Positions 55,981-62,849 of a stretch of DNA of 62,849 nt are shown in pieces. The stretch covers positions 1 through 62,849 of the forward strand of contig CAMHKU010000003.1 of the NCBI GenBank assembly GCA_946185805.1, in the 5' to 3' direction. The DNA is from an uncultured Prevotellaceae bacterium. GTDB lineage: Bacteria > Bacteroidota > Bacteroidia > Bacteroidales > Bacteroidaceae. How positions within the stretch are numbered: position 1 is the first letter of the stretch; each line of letters begins with the position of its first letter. The notes beneath the pieces are model-generated. The model saw only the letters and a list, made by a program, of their open reading frames with translations. It did no database searches and had not been told where the DNA came from. The translations under genes were made by a program, and so were the position numbers.

Positions 55981-56075
55981 AAATCGTAAATAAATAGTAT
56001 ATCGTTAAATCGTAAATAAATAGTATATCGTTAAATCGTAAATAAATAGTAAATAGTAAAGTAAATAGTAAATCG
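55981..56075. repeat. 26-bp tandem repeat plus heptamer run before the transporter gene
   Basis: A 26-bp unit starting AAATCGTAAATAAATAGT is present at 55981 and 56007 and in part at 56033, continuing into TAAATAG heptamers to about 56075. Similar ATTTAC runs precede it from 55908. No spacers, so not CRISPR. Confidence 0.8.
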
Positions 56076-56090
56076 TAAATATCACAATAT

Positions 56091-57296
56091 ATGGAAACAC
56101 AAAAAGTAACTACTCCCCTCACTTCCAGGGAGGGGCAGGGGGGAGGGTCGAAAATGGCTATCATCCCCGTGATGCTCTGCTTCTTCTGCATGGGCTTCGT
56201 CGACCTGGTGGGCATTGCCTCCAACTATGTGAAGGAAGACCTTCAGCTGAGCGACTCCGTAGCCAACATTTTCCCCTCGCTGGTGTTCTTCTGGTTTCTC
56301 ATCTTCAGTGTGCCTACGGGCATGCTGATGAATAAAATCGGCCGCAAGAAGACGGTGCTGCTCTCGCTGGTGGTTACTGTGCTGTCGCTGCTGCTGCCGC
56401 TGTTCGGCGAGACGTTCCCCATCATGCTGTGCGCCTTCTCGCTCTTAGGCATCGGCAACGCCCTGATGCAAACATCGCTCAACCCCCTGGTAAGCACCGT
56501 CATGGGCGGCGGCAATCTGGCCTCGACGCTCACCTTCGGACAGTTTATCAAGGCCATCGCCTCGTTCTCAGCACCGTATCTGGCCATGTGGGGCGCCACG
56601 CAGGTCATCCCTGAGATGGGACTCTCCTGGCGCGTGCTCTTCGCCATCTTCTTCGTCGTTGGCCTGCTCTCCACGCTGTGGCTCTTTGCCACGCCTATCA
56701 ACGAGCCGGCTATGGAAGGCAAGGCCTCAACCTTCGTGGAGTGCTTCAAGCTCTTAGGCACACCCATCGTGCTGCTGTCGTTCTTCGGCATCATGTGCCA
56801 CGTGGGCATCGACGTGGGCACCAACACCACGGCGCCGAAAATACTGATGGAGCGCCTGGGCATGAGCCTCAACGAGGCCGCCTTTGCCACCTCGCTCTAC
56901 TTCATATTCCGTACCATCGGCTGTCTGACGGGCTCCTTCTTCCTGCGTGCCCTGCCCATGCGCACGTTCTTCATCATCTCGGTGGTAATGATGGCTCTGT
57001 CGATGTGCGGACTTTTCATCGGCACCGAGAAGTGGATGCTCTACACCGCCATCGCCCTCGTGGGCTACGGCAACAGCAACGTCTTCTCCATGTGCTTCGC
57101 CACGGCCTTGGAGGCCATGCCTGAGAAGCAGAACGAGGTCAGCGGACTGATGATCATGGGCCTCTTCGGCGGCACCATCTTCCCGCTCTTCATGGGTCTC
57201 CTGAGCGACGCCATGGGACAGGCCGGCGCCGTGCTCGTCATGGCCGTGGGCGTAGTCTACCTCTTTACGTATATCAAACAGCTTAAAGCCGCATAA
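56091..57296 (+). CDS. MFS sugar transporter (probable fructose importer)
   Basis: 401 residues with about twelve membrane segments (e.g. IIPVMLCFFCMGFVDLVGIAS, VFFWFLIFSVPTGMLMNKIGRKKTVLLSLVV) and the MFS signature GMLMNKIGRKK between helices 2 and 3. It belongs to the fucose-permease-like branch used for hexose-proton symport; BT1758, between GH32 and fructokinase genes in the B. thetaiotaomicron fructan locus, occupies the same position. The first 21 residues (TTPLTSREGQGGGS) come from a C/G-rich palindromic repeat (56113-56147), so ATG 56154 (MAIIPVM) is an alternative start. Confidence 0.87.
   Translation: METQKVTTPLTSREGQGGGSKMAIIPVMLCFFCMGFVDLVGIASNYVKEDLQLSDSVANIFPSLVFFWFLIFSVPTGMLMNKIGRKKTVLLSLVVTVLSLLLPLFGETFPIMLCAFSLLGIGNALMQTSLNPLVSTVMGGGNLASTLTFGQFIKAIASFSAPYLAMWGATQVIPEMGLSWRVLFAIFFVVGLLSTLWLFATPINEPAMEGKASTFVECFKLLGTPIVLLSFFGIMCHVGIDVGTNTTAPKILMERLGMSLNEAAFATSLYFIFRTIGCLTGSFFLRALPMRTFFIISVVMMALSMCGLFIGTEKWMLYTAIALVGYGNSNVFSMCFATALEAMPEKQNEVSGLMIMGLFGGTIFPLFMGLLSDAMGQAGAVLVMAVGVVYLFTYIKQLKAA
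56113..56147. repeat. C/G-rich palindromic repeat in the transporter N-terminus
   Basis: CTCCCCTC...GGGAGGGG followed by CAGGGGGGAGGG, the same type as the two inserts in regulator 1. Confidence 0.6.
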
Positions 57297-57324
57297 ACAA
57301 TGACTAAAAACCACATAAACAATT

Positions 57325-58209
57325 ATGGAAGAGAAACGTTATGTAGTAGGACTCGGTGAAGTCCTGTGGGATGTACTCCCCGAAGGTAAGAAACTTGGTG
57401 GTGCACCGGCAAACTTTGCCTATCATGCCGGGCAGTTCCTGGGTTCAGACAACACAATAGCCATCAGCGCCCTGGGCGAGGACAAACTGGCCGAAGAGAC
57501 CATTGCCGCCCTGAAGGAGCATGGCCTGAACGACCTGCTGCCCCGTGTGCCCTACCCCACCGGCACCGTACAGGTGACCCTCGACGAGCAGGGCATTCCC
57601 ACCTATAATATCAAGGAGAACGTGGCATGGGACAACATTCCCTTCGACGACGACATCCGCAAGATTGCGCGTTCCTGCCGTGCCGTCTGCTTCGGCTCGC
57701 TGGCTCAGCGCAACATTGTGAGCCGCACCACCATCCAGAAGTTCCTCGACGAGACGCCCGCCGACTGCCTGAAGATTTTCGACATCAACCTGCGCCAGCA
57801 GTTCTACACCCAGGAGATTATCCGCGAATCGCTGCAGCGCTGCAATATCTTGAAGATCAACGACGAGGAGCTGGTGCTCATCGGCCGCATGTTCGGCTAT
57901 CCGGGCTTAGACATCGAGAACAAGTGCTGGCTCATTCTGGGTAAGTACAATCTCGACATGCTCGTACTCACCTGCGGCACCAACGGCTCCTACGTGTTCA
58001 CGCCGGGCCAGATGTCATTCCAGGAGACGCCGAAGGTCAAGGTGGCCGACACGGTAGGCGCCGGCGACTCTTTCACGGGCTCGTTCGTAGGCAGCATCCT
58101 CAACGGCAAGACCGTAGCCGAGGCTCACAAGACGGCCGTCCAGGTGAGCGCCTTCGTATGCACCCAGAACGGCGCCATGCCCGCATTGCCTGAAGAATTT
58201 CTTAAATAA
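57325..58209 (+). CDS. PfkB-family fructokinase
   Basis: 294 residues, cytoplasmic. Phosphorylates fructose with ATP so that it enters glycolysis. The sugar-binding N-terminal motif GGAPANFAYHAGQFLG (25-40) and the C-terminal PfkB signature DTVGAGDSFTGSFVG (about 247-261, catalytic Asp in GAGD) are complete. It closes the module: fructan hydrolysis, fructose uptake, fructose phosphorylation. It follows the transporter gene by 28 bp and ends at a strong terminator. Confidence 0.93.
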   Translation: MEEKRYVVGLGEVLWDVLPEGKKLGGAPANFAYHAGQFLGSDNTIAISALGEDKLAEETIAALKEHGLNDLLPRVPYPTGTVQVTLDEQGIPTYNIKENVAWDNIPFDDDIRKIARSCRAVCFGSLAQRNIVSRTTIQKFLDETPADCLKIFDINLRQQFYTQEIIRESLQRCNILKINDEELVLIGRMFGYPGLDIENKCWLILGKYNLDMLVLTCGTNGSYVFTPGQMSFQETPKVKVADTVGAGDSFTGSFVGSILNGKTVAEAHKTAVQVSAFVCTQNGAMPALPEEFLK

Positions 58210-58239
58210 AGTTAGTAGTTAATTGATAGTTTTGGTTAG

Positions 58240-58276
58240 ACCGGACTGTGCGGGAAAGCGTTCCCGACAGTCCGGT
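58240..58276. terminator. Bidirectional terminator behind the fructokinase gene
   Basis: ACCGGACTGT pairs with ACAGTCCGGT, then CGGGAA with TTCCCG after one bulged base, loop AGCG; TAATTTTT follows on the plus strand. It also touches the stop of the convergent protease gene. Confidence 0.85.
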
Positions 58277-59850
58277 TAATTTTTAATCACCTCTAAGGCT
58301 TTCATCACGATGGCGCTCTCCTCGTTGAAGATGGAAAAATATTCGCTCATGTCCCACAAGTCGCGGGCAATGAGGGCCTTCAGCTGCAGACGCAGGTAGG
58401 GCAGCGTGCACTGCAGCTCCTGGTCGTCCTTAGGCTCTATCTTCTGCTTGCGGCCCTGGGCCAGGATGTCGTCGACCAGCTGCTGGGGCACGTCAAACTG
58501 CGCCTTGAAGGTGTTGAAGTCGGGATACTGCTTCTTCAGCTGCTTGCGGTGGCTGTCAACGTAGCGCAGGTTCTGCTGTATGACGATGCTCTTGGCGGCC
58601 AACTGACGGTGCAGGGGCGTATAGCGCGTGGTGTCTAAAGGCACGAAGTAGTCGGGCATGATGCCGCCGCCGCCATAGACGGTGCGTCCCTGATGCAGGG
58701 TCTTAAACTTCAGCGAGTCGGCAAAGTGTATGCTGTCCTGATTGGTCAGTTCGCCATGCTTCAGGCGGTTGACCACGTCCATTTGGTATTCACGCTGCTT
58801 ACCCTTCTCGTAGGGCTTCTGTATGCAGCGCCCCGAAGGGGTGAAGTAGTGGGCAATGGTGAGGCGGATCATCGACCCGTCGGGCAGGTCGATGGGGCGC
58901 TGCACCAGACCCTTGCCGAAGGTGCGGCGGCCTACGACGAAACCGCGGTCGTGGTCTTGCACGGCGCCGGTGACAATCTCGGCGGCCGACGCCGTATATT
59001 CGTCAACGAGCACCACAACCTTGCCGTCCATGAAGCGGCCGTCGCCATGGGCTCGATACTCCTGGCGGGGCACGCGGCGCCCCTTGGTATAGACGATGAG
59101 CTGATCTTGCTGCAGCAACTCGTTGGCAATGGCCACGGCAGCCTGCAGGTAGCCGCCGCCATTCTCCTGCAGGTCGAGCACGAGGCTGCTCATGCCCTGC
59201 CGGCGCAGGCGCTCCAAGGCGTCGACAAACTCGCCGTGGGTGGTGGCGCCGAAATTGCCGATGCGGATATAGCCCACCTCGGGGCGGATCATGTAGACGG
59301 CATCGACGGACTTCACGGGAATCTTATCGCGCACGACGGTGAACGTGAGCCTATCCTTGATACCCGAGCGAACGACACCTAAGCGCACCTTCGTGCCCTT
59401 GGGGCCGCGGAGACGCCGCATGATTTCCTCTTTCGACATCTTCACGCCGGCAATGGCCGTGTCGTTGACGCTGACGATGCGGTCGCCAGCCACGATGCCC
59501 ACCTTCTCTGACGGACCGTTAGTAACGGGCTGGATAACCATCAGCGTGTCGTCAATCATGTTGAACTGCACGCCGATGCCCTCAAAGTTGCCCTGCAGGG
59601 GCTCGTTCATCTGCTTCACCTCCTTGGGCGTGGAATACTGTGAGTGGGGGTCGAGCTTTTCTAACATGCCGCGGATGGCATCCTCAACGAGCTTCTGCTC
59701 GTCGACGCTGTCAACGTAGAGGTTGGCAGTAGCTATTTCGGCCATTTGCAGTTTCCTCAGGGGGCTGTCCTCGCCCATGTTGACACTTACCTGAGCTGAT
59801 GCCAGCAGGCTATACAGCGACAGCATTGCTGCGCATATCATCTTTCTCAT
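58276..59850 (-). CDS. S41-family C-terminal processing protease
   Basis: 524 residues. Exported serine protease of the CtpA/tail-specific group: signal peptide (KMICAAMLSLYSLLASAQ), N-terminal helical region, PDZ domain (about 80-165: GIGVQFNMIDDTLMVIQPVTNGPSEKVGIVAGDRIVSVND), S41 domain with catalytic Ser in EYTASAAEI and Lys in TFGKGLVQ, and a C-terminal helical part. It probably trims or degrades periplasmic or envelope proteins. The start at 59850 is preferred, because the longer frame (59877) touches the -7 element TACTTTTG at 59875-59882. Confidence 0.92.
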   Translation of the reverse strand: MRKMICAAMLSLYSLLASAQVSVNMGEDSPLRKLQMAEIATANLYVDSVDEQKLVEDAIRGMLEKLDPHSQYSTPKEVKQMNEPLQGNFEGIGVQFNMIDDTLMVIQPVTNGPSEKVGIVAGDRIVSVNDTAIAGVKMSKEEIMRRLRGPKGTKVRLGVVRSGIKDRLTFTVVRDKIPVKSVDAVYMIRPEVGYIRIGNFGATTHGEFVDALERLRRQGMSSLVLDLQENGGGYLQAAVAIANELLQQDQLIVYTKGRRVPRQEYRAHGDGRFMDGKVVVLVDEYTASAAEIVTGAVQDHDRGFVVGRRTFGKGLVQRPIDLPDGSMIRLTIAHYFTPSGRCIQKPYEKGKQREYQMDVVNRLKHGELTNQDSIHFADSLKFKTLHQGRTVYGGGGIMPDYFVPLDTTRYTPLHRQLAAKSIVIQQNLRYVDSHRKQLKKQYPDFNTFKAQFDVPQQLVDDILAQGRKQKIEPKDDQELQCTLPYLRLQLKALIARDLWDMSEYFSIFNEESAIVMKALEVIKN

Positions 59851-59874
59851 TGTCTGTTCCTTGTTTTTTGCGTG

Positions 59875-59882
59875 CAAAAGTA
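59875..59882 (-). promoter_or_regulatory. -7 element of the S41 protease gene
   Basis: TACTTTTG on the minus strand, 24 bp before ATG 59850. Confidence 0.55.
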
Positions 59883-60006
59883 ACTAAAAAAAACGAGACG
59901 GCAAAATATCGGGCTTATAAATCATCAGACCAGCCACGACCAAGACTTCAGTGCTCACTGTAAACAAACTCAGCTTTCTCAAGCGTGAAGATGTATGGAT
60001 TCTCGT

Positions 60007-60855
60007 TCATTGGACGGCATCCTGAATGACTAATCCTGCTAGCATAAAACCGAAGATGGCGGTGATGTGAGCCAGAGTGCCGTTGATCTGGGCTTTCGAA
60101 GAGCACCATTCATGATTCAGCAAAGTAGGGTCGCCAGGTCCTATCTTTGCTTTTGGGCACATACACTGCTCAGTGCCACAGGTGGCATTGTGGCCTTTAT
60201 TCTCCAGCAGTTCATCAGAATACACACACTGGAACTTGCGCTTGGGATATTGCCCGTCGCGCTTAAAACGCTTGCGTAGAGCACGGGCCAGCGGATCGCC
60301 CTGGACCTTCCAGAACTCAGCCGTCCTGATTCTTGTGGGGTCGAGTTTCAACGCAGCCCCCATCGAAGAAAAGAACTTCGCCCGCGTCTGTGTCGCCATC
60401 AGAATCAGCAGCGTCTTGTCTTTCAGCGAATCAATGGCATCGATGACGTAGTCGTAACTGCCGATATCAAAGTCGTCGGCAGTCTCGGCAGTGAATATCT
60501 GTTGCAGGGCAGTAATCTCTGCCTGAGGGTTGATGCTAAGCAGACGCTCCTTCAATGCCTCCACTTTCACGTGGCCGACAGTCTTCATGGTGGCCATCAG
60601 CTGGCGGTTGACATTGGTGATGCAGACGCGGTCTGAATCGACAATAGTGAGGTACCTGATTCCTGAACGCACCAAACTCTCGGCGCACCATGAGCCTACG
60701 CCCCCCACACCAAAGATGATGACGCGCTTCTCACCGATGTTGCTCATTGCCTCATCACCCAACAGAAGTTCTGTTCTACGGAAGATTGGCAGTTCTGTCT
60801 GTTGCCTCATTCCCGAACCCGTCGGCCCGCCTACCCGTTGTCTTTCTTGTGCCAT
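60007..60855 (-). CDS. tcdA: tRNA threonylcarbamoyladenosine dehydratase
   Basis: 282 residues (267 from Met16). E1-like enzyme that cyclises t6A37 of tRNA with ATP. Evidence: the adenylation-domain Rossmann motif IIFGVGGVGSWCAESLVRSG, DSDRVCITNVNRQ, ATP-binding and catalytic features (DAIDSLKDKTLLI) and the C-terminal cysteine pair GTEQCMCPK. The N-terminal residues MAQERQRVGGPTGSG are not typical; the family start resembles MRQQTELPIFRRTELLLG (ATG 60810). A -7 element at 60874-60881 allows either start. Confidence 0.92.
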   Translation of the reverse strand: MAQERQRVGGPTGSGMRQQTELPIFRRTELLLGDEAMSNIGEKRVIIFGVGGVGSWCAESLVRSGIRYLTIVDSDRVCITNVNRQLMATMKTVGHVKVEALKERLLSINPQAEITALQQIFTAETADDFDIGSYDYVIDAIDSLKDKTLLILMATQTRAKFFSSMGAALKLDPTRIRTAEFWKVQGDPLARALRKRFKRDGQYPKRKFQCVYSDELLENKGHNATCGTEQCMCPKAKIGPGDPTLLNHEWCSSKAQINGTLAHITAIFGFMLAGLVIQDAVQ

Positions 60856-60873
60856 ATAATCGTTTTATGGCTG

Positions 60874-60881
60874 CAAAGTTA
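60874..60881 (-). promoter_or_regulatory. -7 element of tcdA
   Basis: TAACTTTG on the minus strand, followed by CAGCC. Confidence 0.55.
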
Positions 60882-61055
60882 CGACTATTTTTAGAACTAA
60901 TCGCCAATCTTATACAATTTTTAGCAAAATACCCTCATGTTGGTAGTTTCAGTAAGGATGATGAAAAATAGTTGCAGGCAAAGATTATCCCCTGCAAATC
61001 ACAGGAATAAAAAATCGCCAAAACATTGATTCCAATATTTTAGCGACAATTAAGT

Positions 61056-61126
61056 TGGGGTACCCGGACTCGAACCAGGAAAGGCAGGACCAGAATCTGC
61101 AGTGTTACCATTACACCATACCCCAA
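61056..61126 (-). tRNA. tRNA-Gln (anticodon CUG)
   Basis: 71 nt on the minus strand: acceptor UGGGGUA with UACCCCA, D arm GTGTAATGGTAACAC, anticodon loop UUCUGGU giving CUG for CAG codons, T arm GGTTCGAGTCC. CCA is not encoded. The top pair of the anticodon stem is an A-C mismatch. Confidence 0.93.
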
Positions 61127-61268
61127 TTCCGATGCAACCGGGCGGCCTTGCCCTGAATTGCGGGTGCAAAGGTACGACTTTTTCCGGAACTACCAAAACT
61201 TTTTCGAAGATTTTTTTAAAAATACTCAAAATTTCTGTCTTTATAAGGCTGAATCGGAGAAAAAACAC

Positions 61269-61276
61269 TAACTTTG
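61269..61276 (+). promoter_or_regulatory. -7 element of rsfS-ftsH
   Basis: TAACTTTG, 27 bp before ATG 61304; it excludes the earlier in-frame start at 61274. Confidence 0.6.
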
Positions 61277-61303
61277 CAGGCATATTTAGCTAAATACTTA
61301 TTA

Positions 61304-61663
61304 ATGGAACAAGCAAGACAGTTAGTAGAGACTATTACTAAAGGAATTCAAGAGAAGAAGGGCCAGGGCATCGTCGTAGCCGATCTCAGTGGTATCGACG
61401 GCACCATCTGCCACTATTTTGTCATCTGCCAGGGTAACTCGCCCTCCCAGGTGGAAGCCATTACCGAGTCAGTGAGCGACTTTGCGCGCAAAGACCTGGG
61501 CGAAAAGCCCGCCCACGTCGTGGGCCTGGAGAACGCCCAGTGGGTGGCCATGGACTATACCGACGTGCTGGTACATATCTTTCTGCCCGACGTACGCGAG
61601 TATTACGACTTGGAACACCTGTGGGACGACGCCCAACTGACACACATACCTGACTTGGATTGA
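61304..61663 (+). CDS. rsfS: Ribosome silencing factor RsfS
   Basis: 119 residues. Binds protein L14 of the large subunit and blocks subunit joining in starvation. The Iojap/RsfS domain covers the chain: LVETITKGIQEKKGQGIVVADLS, CHYFVICQGNSPSQVEAI, WVAMDYTDVLVHIFLPDVREYYDLEHLW. Start at 61304 (MEQARQL) matches the family. The stop codon lies in the first unit of a heptamer array leading to ftsH, and the pair rsfS-ftsH is common in Bacteroidales. Confidence 0.94.
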   Translation: MEQARQLVETITKGIQEKKGQGIVVADLSGIDGTICHYFVICQGNSPSQVEAITESVSDFARKDLGEKPAHVVGLENAQWVAMDYTDVLVHIFLPDVREYYDLEHLWDDAQLTHIPDLD

Positions 61664-61707
61664 AGATTGAAGATTGGACATTGAATATTGAGGATTGAAC
61701 ATTGATG
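61659..61707. repeat. Heptamer array joining rsfS to ftsH
   Basis: ATTGAAG, ATTGAAG, ATTGGAC, ATTGAAT, ATTGAGG, ATTGAAC, ATTGATG. The rsfS stop (61661-61663) lies in unit 1 and the ftsH ATG (61705-61707) is the end of unit 7, so the whole intergenic stretch is array. Confidence 0.9.
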
Positions 61708-62849
61708 GAACAGCAAGGAGCAAATAATAACAACGCCGGCGGCCCGCGGATGAACATGCCGCGGTTTAACATGAACTGGATATACTTCGTGGCCATCCTG
61801 ACGCTGGCCATGCTCTATCTCACCAGTTCGGGCGACGGAATAAACGGCGCGCAGGCACATATAGAGTCGACATACAGCGACTTTAAGGCGTTTGTGGAGC
61901 GCGGCTATGCCGACAAGATTGTGGTAAACAAAAACCAGAACACGCTGAAGATGTATGTCAAGGCCGAGCACATACGCGACATTTTCAAGCAGGGCCACCA
62001 GCAGACGGGCACCAACCCCTACATCACCGTAGAGATAGGCTCTGTAGACCAGGTGGAGCAGTTTGTTGACAAGATGAAGGACGAAGGAAAGTTCACCGGC
62101 AAGCTGAGCTACGAGAACAAGTCGGGCGGTAGCTTCATCGGCGACCTCTTCTACAGCCTACTGCCGCTGCTGGTCATCTTCGGTCTGTGGATGCTCTTCT
62201 TCCGCCGCATGGGCGGTGGCGGGCCGGGGTTTGGCGCCGGCATGTTCAGCGTGGGCAAGTCGAAAGCCAAGATGTATGAGAAGGGTGGCGAACTGGGCAT
62301 CACCTTCAAGGACGTGGCCGGACAGGCCGGTGCCAAGCAGGAGATGCAGGAGATAGTAGACTTTCTGAAGAACCCCCAGAAATATACCGAGCTGGGCGGC
62401 AAGATTCCCAAGGGTGCGCTTCTGGTCGGGCCTCCGGGCACGGGTAAGACGCTGCTGGCCAAGGCCGTTGCCGGTGAGGCCGGCGTGCCGTTCTTCTCAA
62501 TGTCGGGCAGCGACTTTGTAGAAATGTTCGTGGGCGTGGGCGCGTCGCGCGTGCGCGACCTCTTCGACCAGGCCAAGGCGAAGGCACCCTGCATCATATT
62601 CATCGACGAGATTGACGCCGTGGGCCGTGCCCGCTCGAAGAACCCCGCCATGGGCGGCAACGACGAGCGCGAGAACACGCTCAACGCCCTGCTAACCGAG
62701 ATGGACGGCTTCGGCACCAACAGCGGTATCATCACGCTGGCAGCCACCAACCGCGCCGACATGCTCGACTCGGCACTGCTGCGCGCCGGCCGTTTCGACC
62801 GCCAGATACATGTCGACCTGCCCGACCTGAACGAGCGCAAGGAGGTGTT
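61705..62849 (+). CDS. ftsH: ATP-dependent zinc metalloprotease FtsH, 3' part beyond window
   Basis: Membrane-bound AAA protease for quality control of membrane and regulatory proteins. The 381 residues seen contain an Asn-rich N-terminus, membrane helix 1 ([19 protein letters not shown], about 24-42), the periplasmic domain, helix 2 (about 147-168), Walker [38 protein letters not shown] (pore loop), Walker [12 protein letters not shown] and the second region of homology start ([22 protein letters not shown]). The window ends before the HExxH protease domain. The start codon is the last three bases of a heptamer array. Confidence 0.95.
   Translation, partial: MEQQGANNNNAGGPRMNMPRFNMNWIYFVAILTLAMLYLTSSGDGINGAQAHIESTYSDFKAFVERGYADKIVVNKNQNTLKMYVKAEHIRDIFKQGHQQTGTNPYITVEIGSVDQVEQFVDKMKDEGKFTGKLSYENKSGGSFIGDLFYSLLPLLVIFGLWMLFFRRMGGGGPGFGAGMFSVGKSKAKMYEKGGELGITFKDVAGQAGAKQEMQEIVDFLKNPQKYTELGGKIPKGALLVGPPGTGKTLLAKAVAGEAGVPFFSMSGSDFVEMFVGVGASRVRDLFDQAKAKAPCIIFIDEIDAVGRARSKNPAMGGNDERENTLNALLTEMDGFGTNSGIITLAATNRADMLDSALLRAGRFDRQIHVDLPDLNERKEV

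Noticed and set aside
55981..56075. CRISPR-like direct repeats
   Set aside because: The repeats are contiguous without unique spacers and no cas genes are present.
58240..58276. Attachment site or mobile-element end behind the fructokinase
   Set aside because: The inverted repeat with T-run between convergent genes is explained as a bidirectional terminator; no integrase or direct repeat is near.

Overview
The window looks like chromosomal DNA from a member of the Bacteroidales, most likely a Prevotella-type Prevotellaceae species. The reasons are the SusC/SusD pairs, the -7 elements of the TAnnTTTG type in front of many genes, lipoprotein signal peptides on most surface proteins, the gene order dapB-lepB-lepB-like-WbqC and rsfS-ftsH, and the near absence of Shine-Dalgarno sequences. 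The species itself is an inference.

Layout. 1-1400: the 3' part of a serine recombinase that runs into tRNA-Leu(CAA), i.e. one end of an integrated element. 1500-24800: a mostly housekeeping region (manC, HIT protein, greA, heparinase II/III-like lyase, DUF2264, ybeY, coaD, small XRE regulator, TPR sensor lipoprotein, ruvB, sugar-nucleotide-type epimerase, PAP2/AUR1-like enzyme, WbqC, a degenerate signal peptidase beside lepB, dapB, GH43, DUF3108, Ig-like lipoprotein, GH3, RluA). 24800-29650: an ECF sigma factor with an anti-sigma/beta-barrel chimera, a serpin lipoprotein and a DUF362 protein.

29900-58210: a large fructan (probably levan-type) utilisation region made of two modules. Module 1 is regulator-SusC-SusD-DUF4960 binding protein-GH32. 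Module 2 is regulator-SusC-SusD-DUF4960 protein-surface GH32-periplasmic GH32-MFS transporter-fructokinase. Between them lie a DUF1573 protein, a short rubredoxin and a fucose/arabinose-isomerase-like gene. Surface enzyme and binding proteins would cut and hold the fructan, SusC/D import oligosaccharides, the periplasmic GH32 releases fructose, the MFS protein imports it and the PfkB kinase phosphorylates it. Both regulators join a periplasmic sugar-binding domain through one membrane helix directly to an AraC DNA-binding domain, with no kinase or receiver. 58270-62849: S41 protease, tcdA, tRNA-Gln, rsfS and the 5' part of ftsH.

Three patterns cut across the annotation. (1) At least 23 short tandem arrays have a unit of exactly 7 bp although the unit sequence differs between arrays; about ten sit on stop/start junctions and ten lie in frame inside genes, where they encode His-Pro-Ser-Pro-type inserts or parts of signal peptides. 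(2) An 8-bp-stem, 3-nt-loop hairpin lies at nearly the same distance from the start codon in five fructan-locus lipoprotein genes, once with a compensated base pair, and once more between the two signal peptidase genes. (3) An operator-like inverted repeat is shared by the SusC-1 promoter and the promoter of the periplasmic GH32-transporter-fructokinase group.
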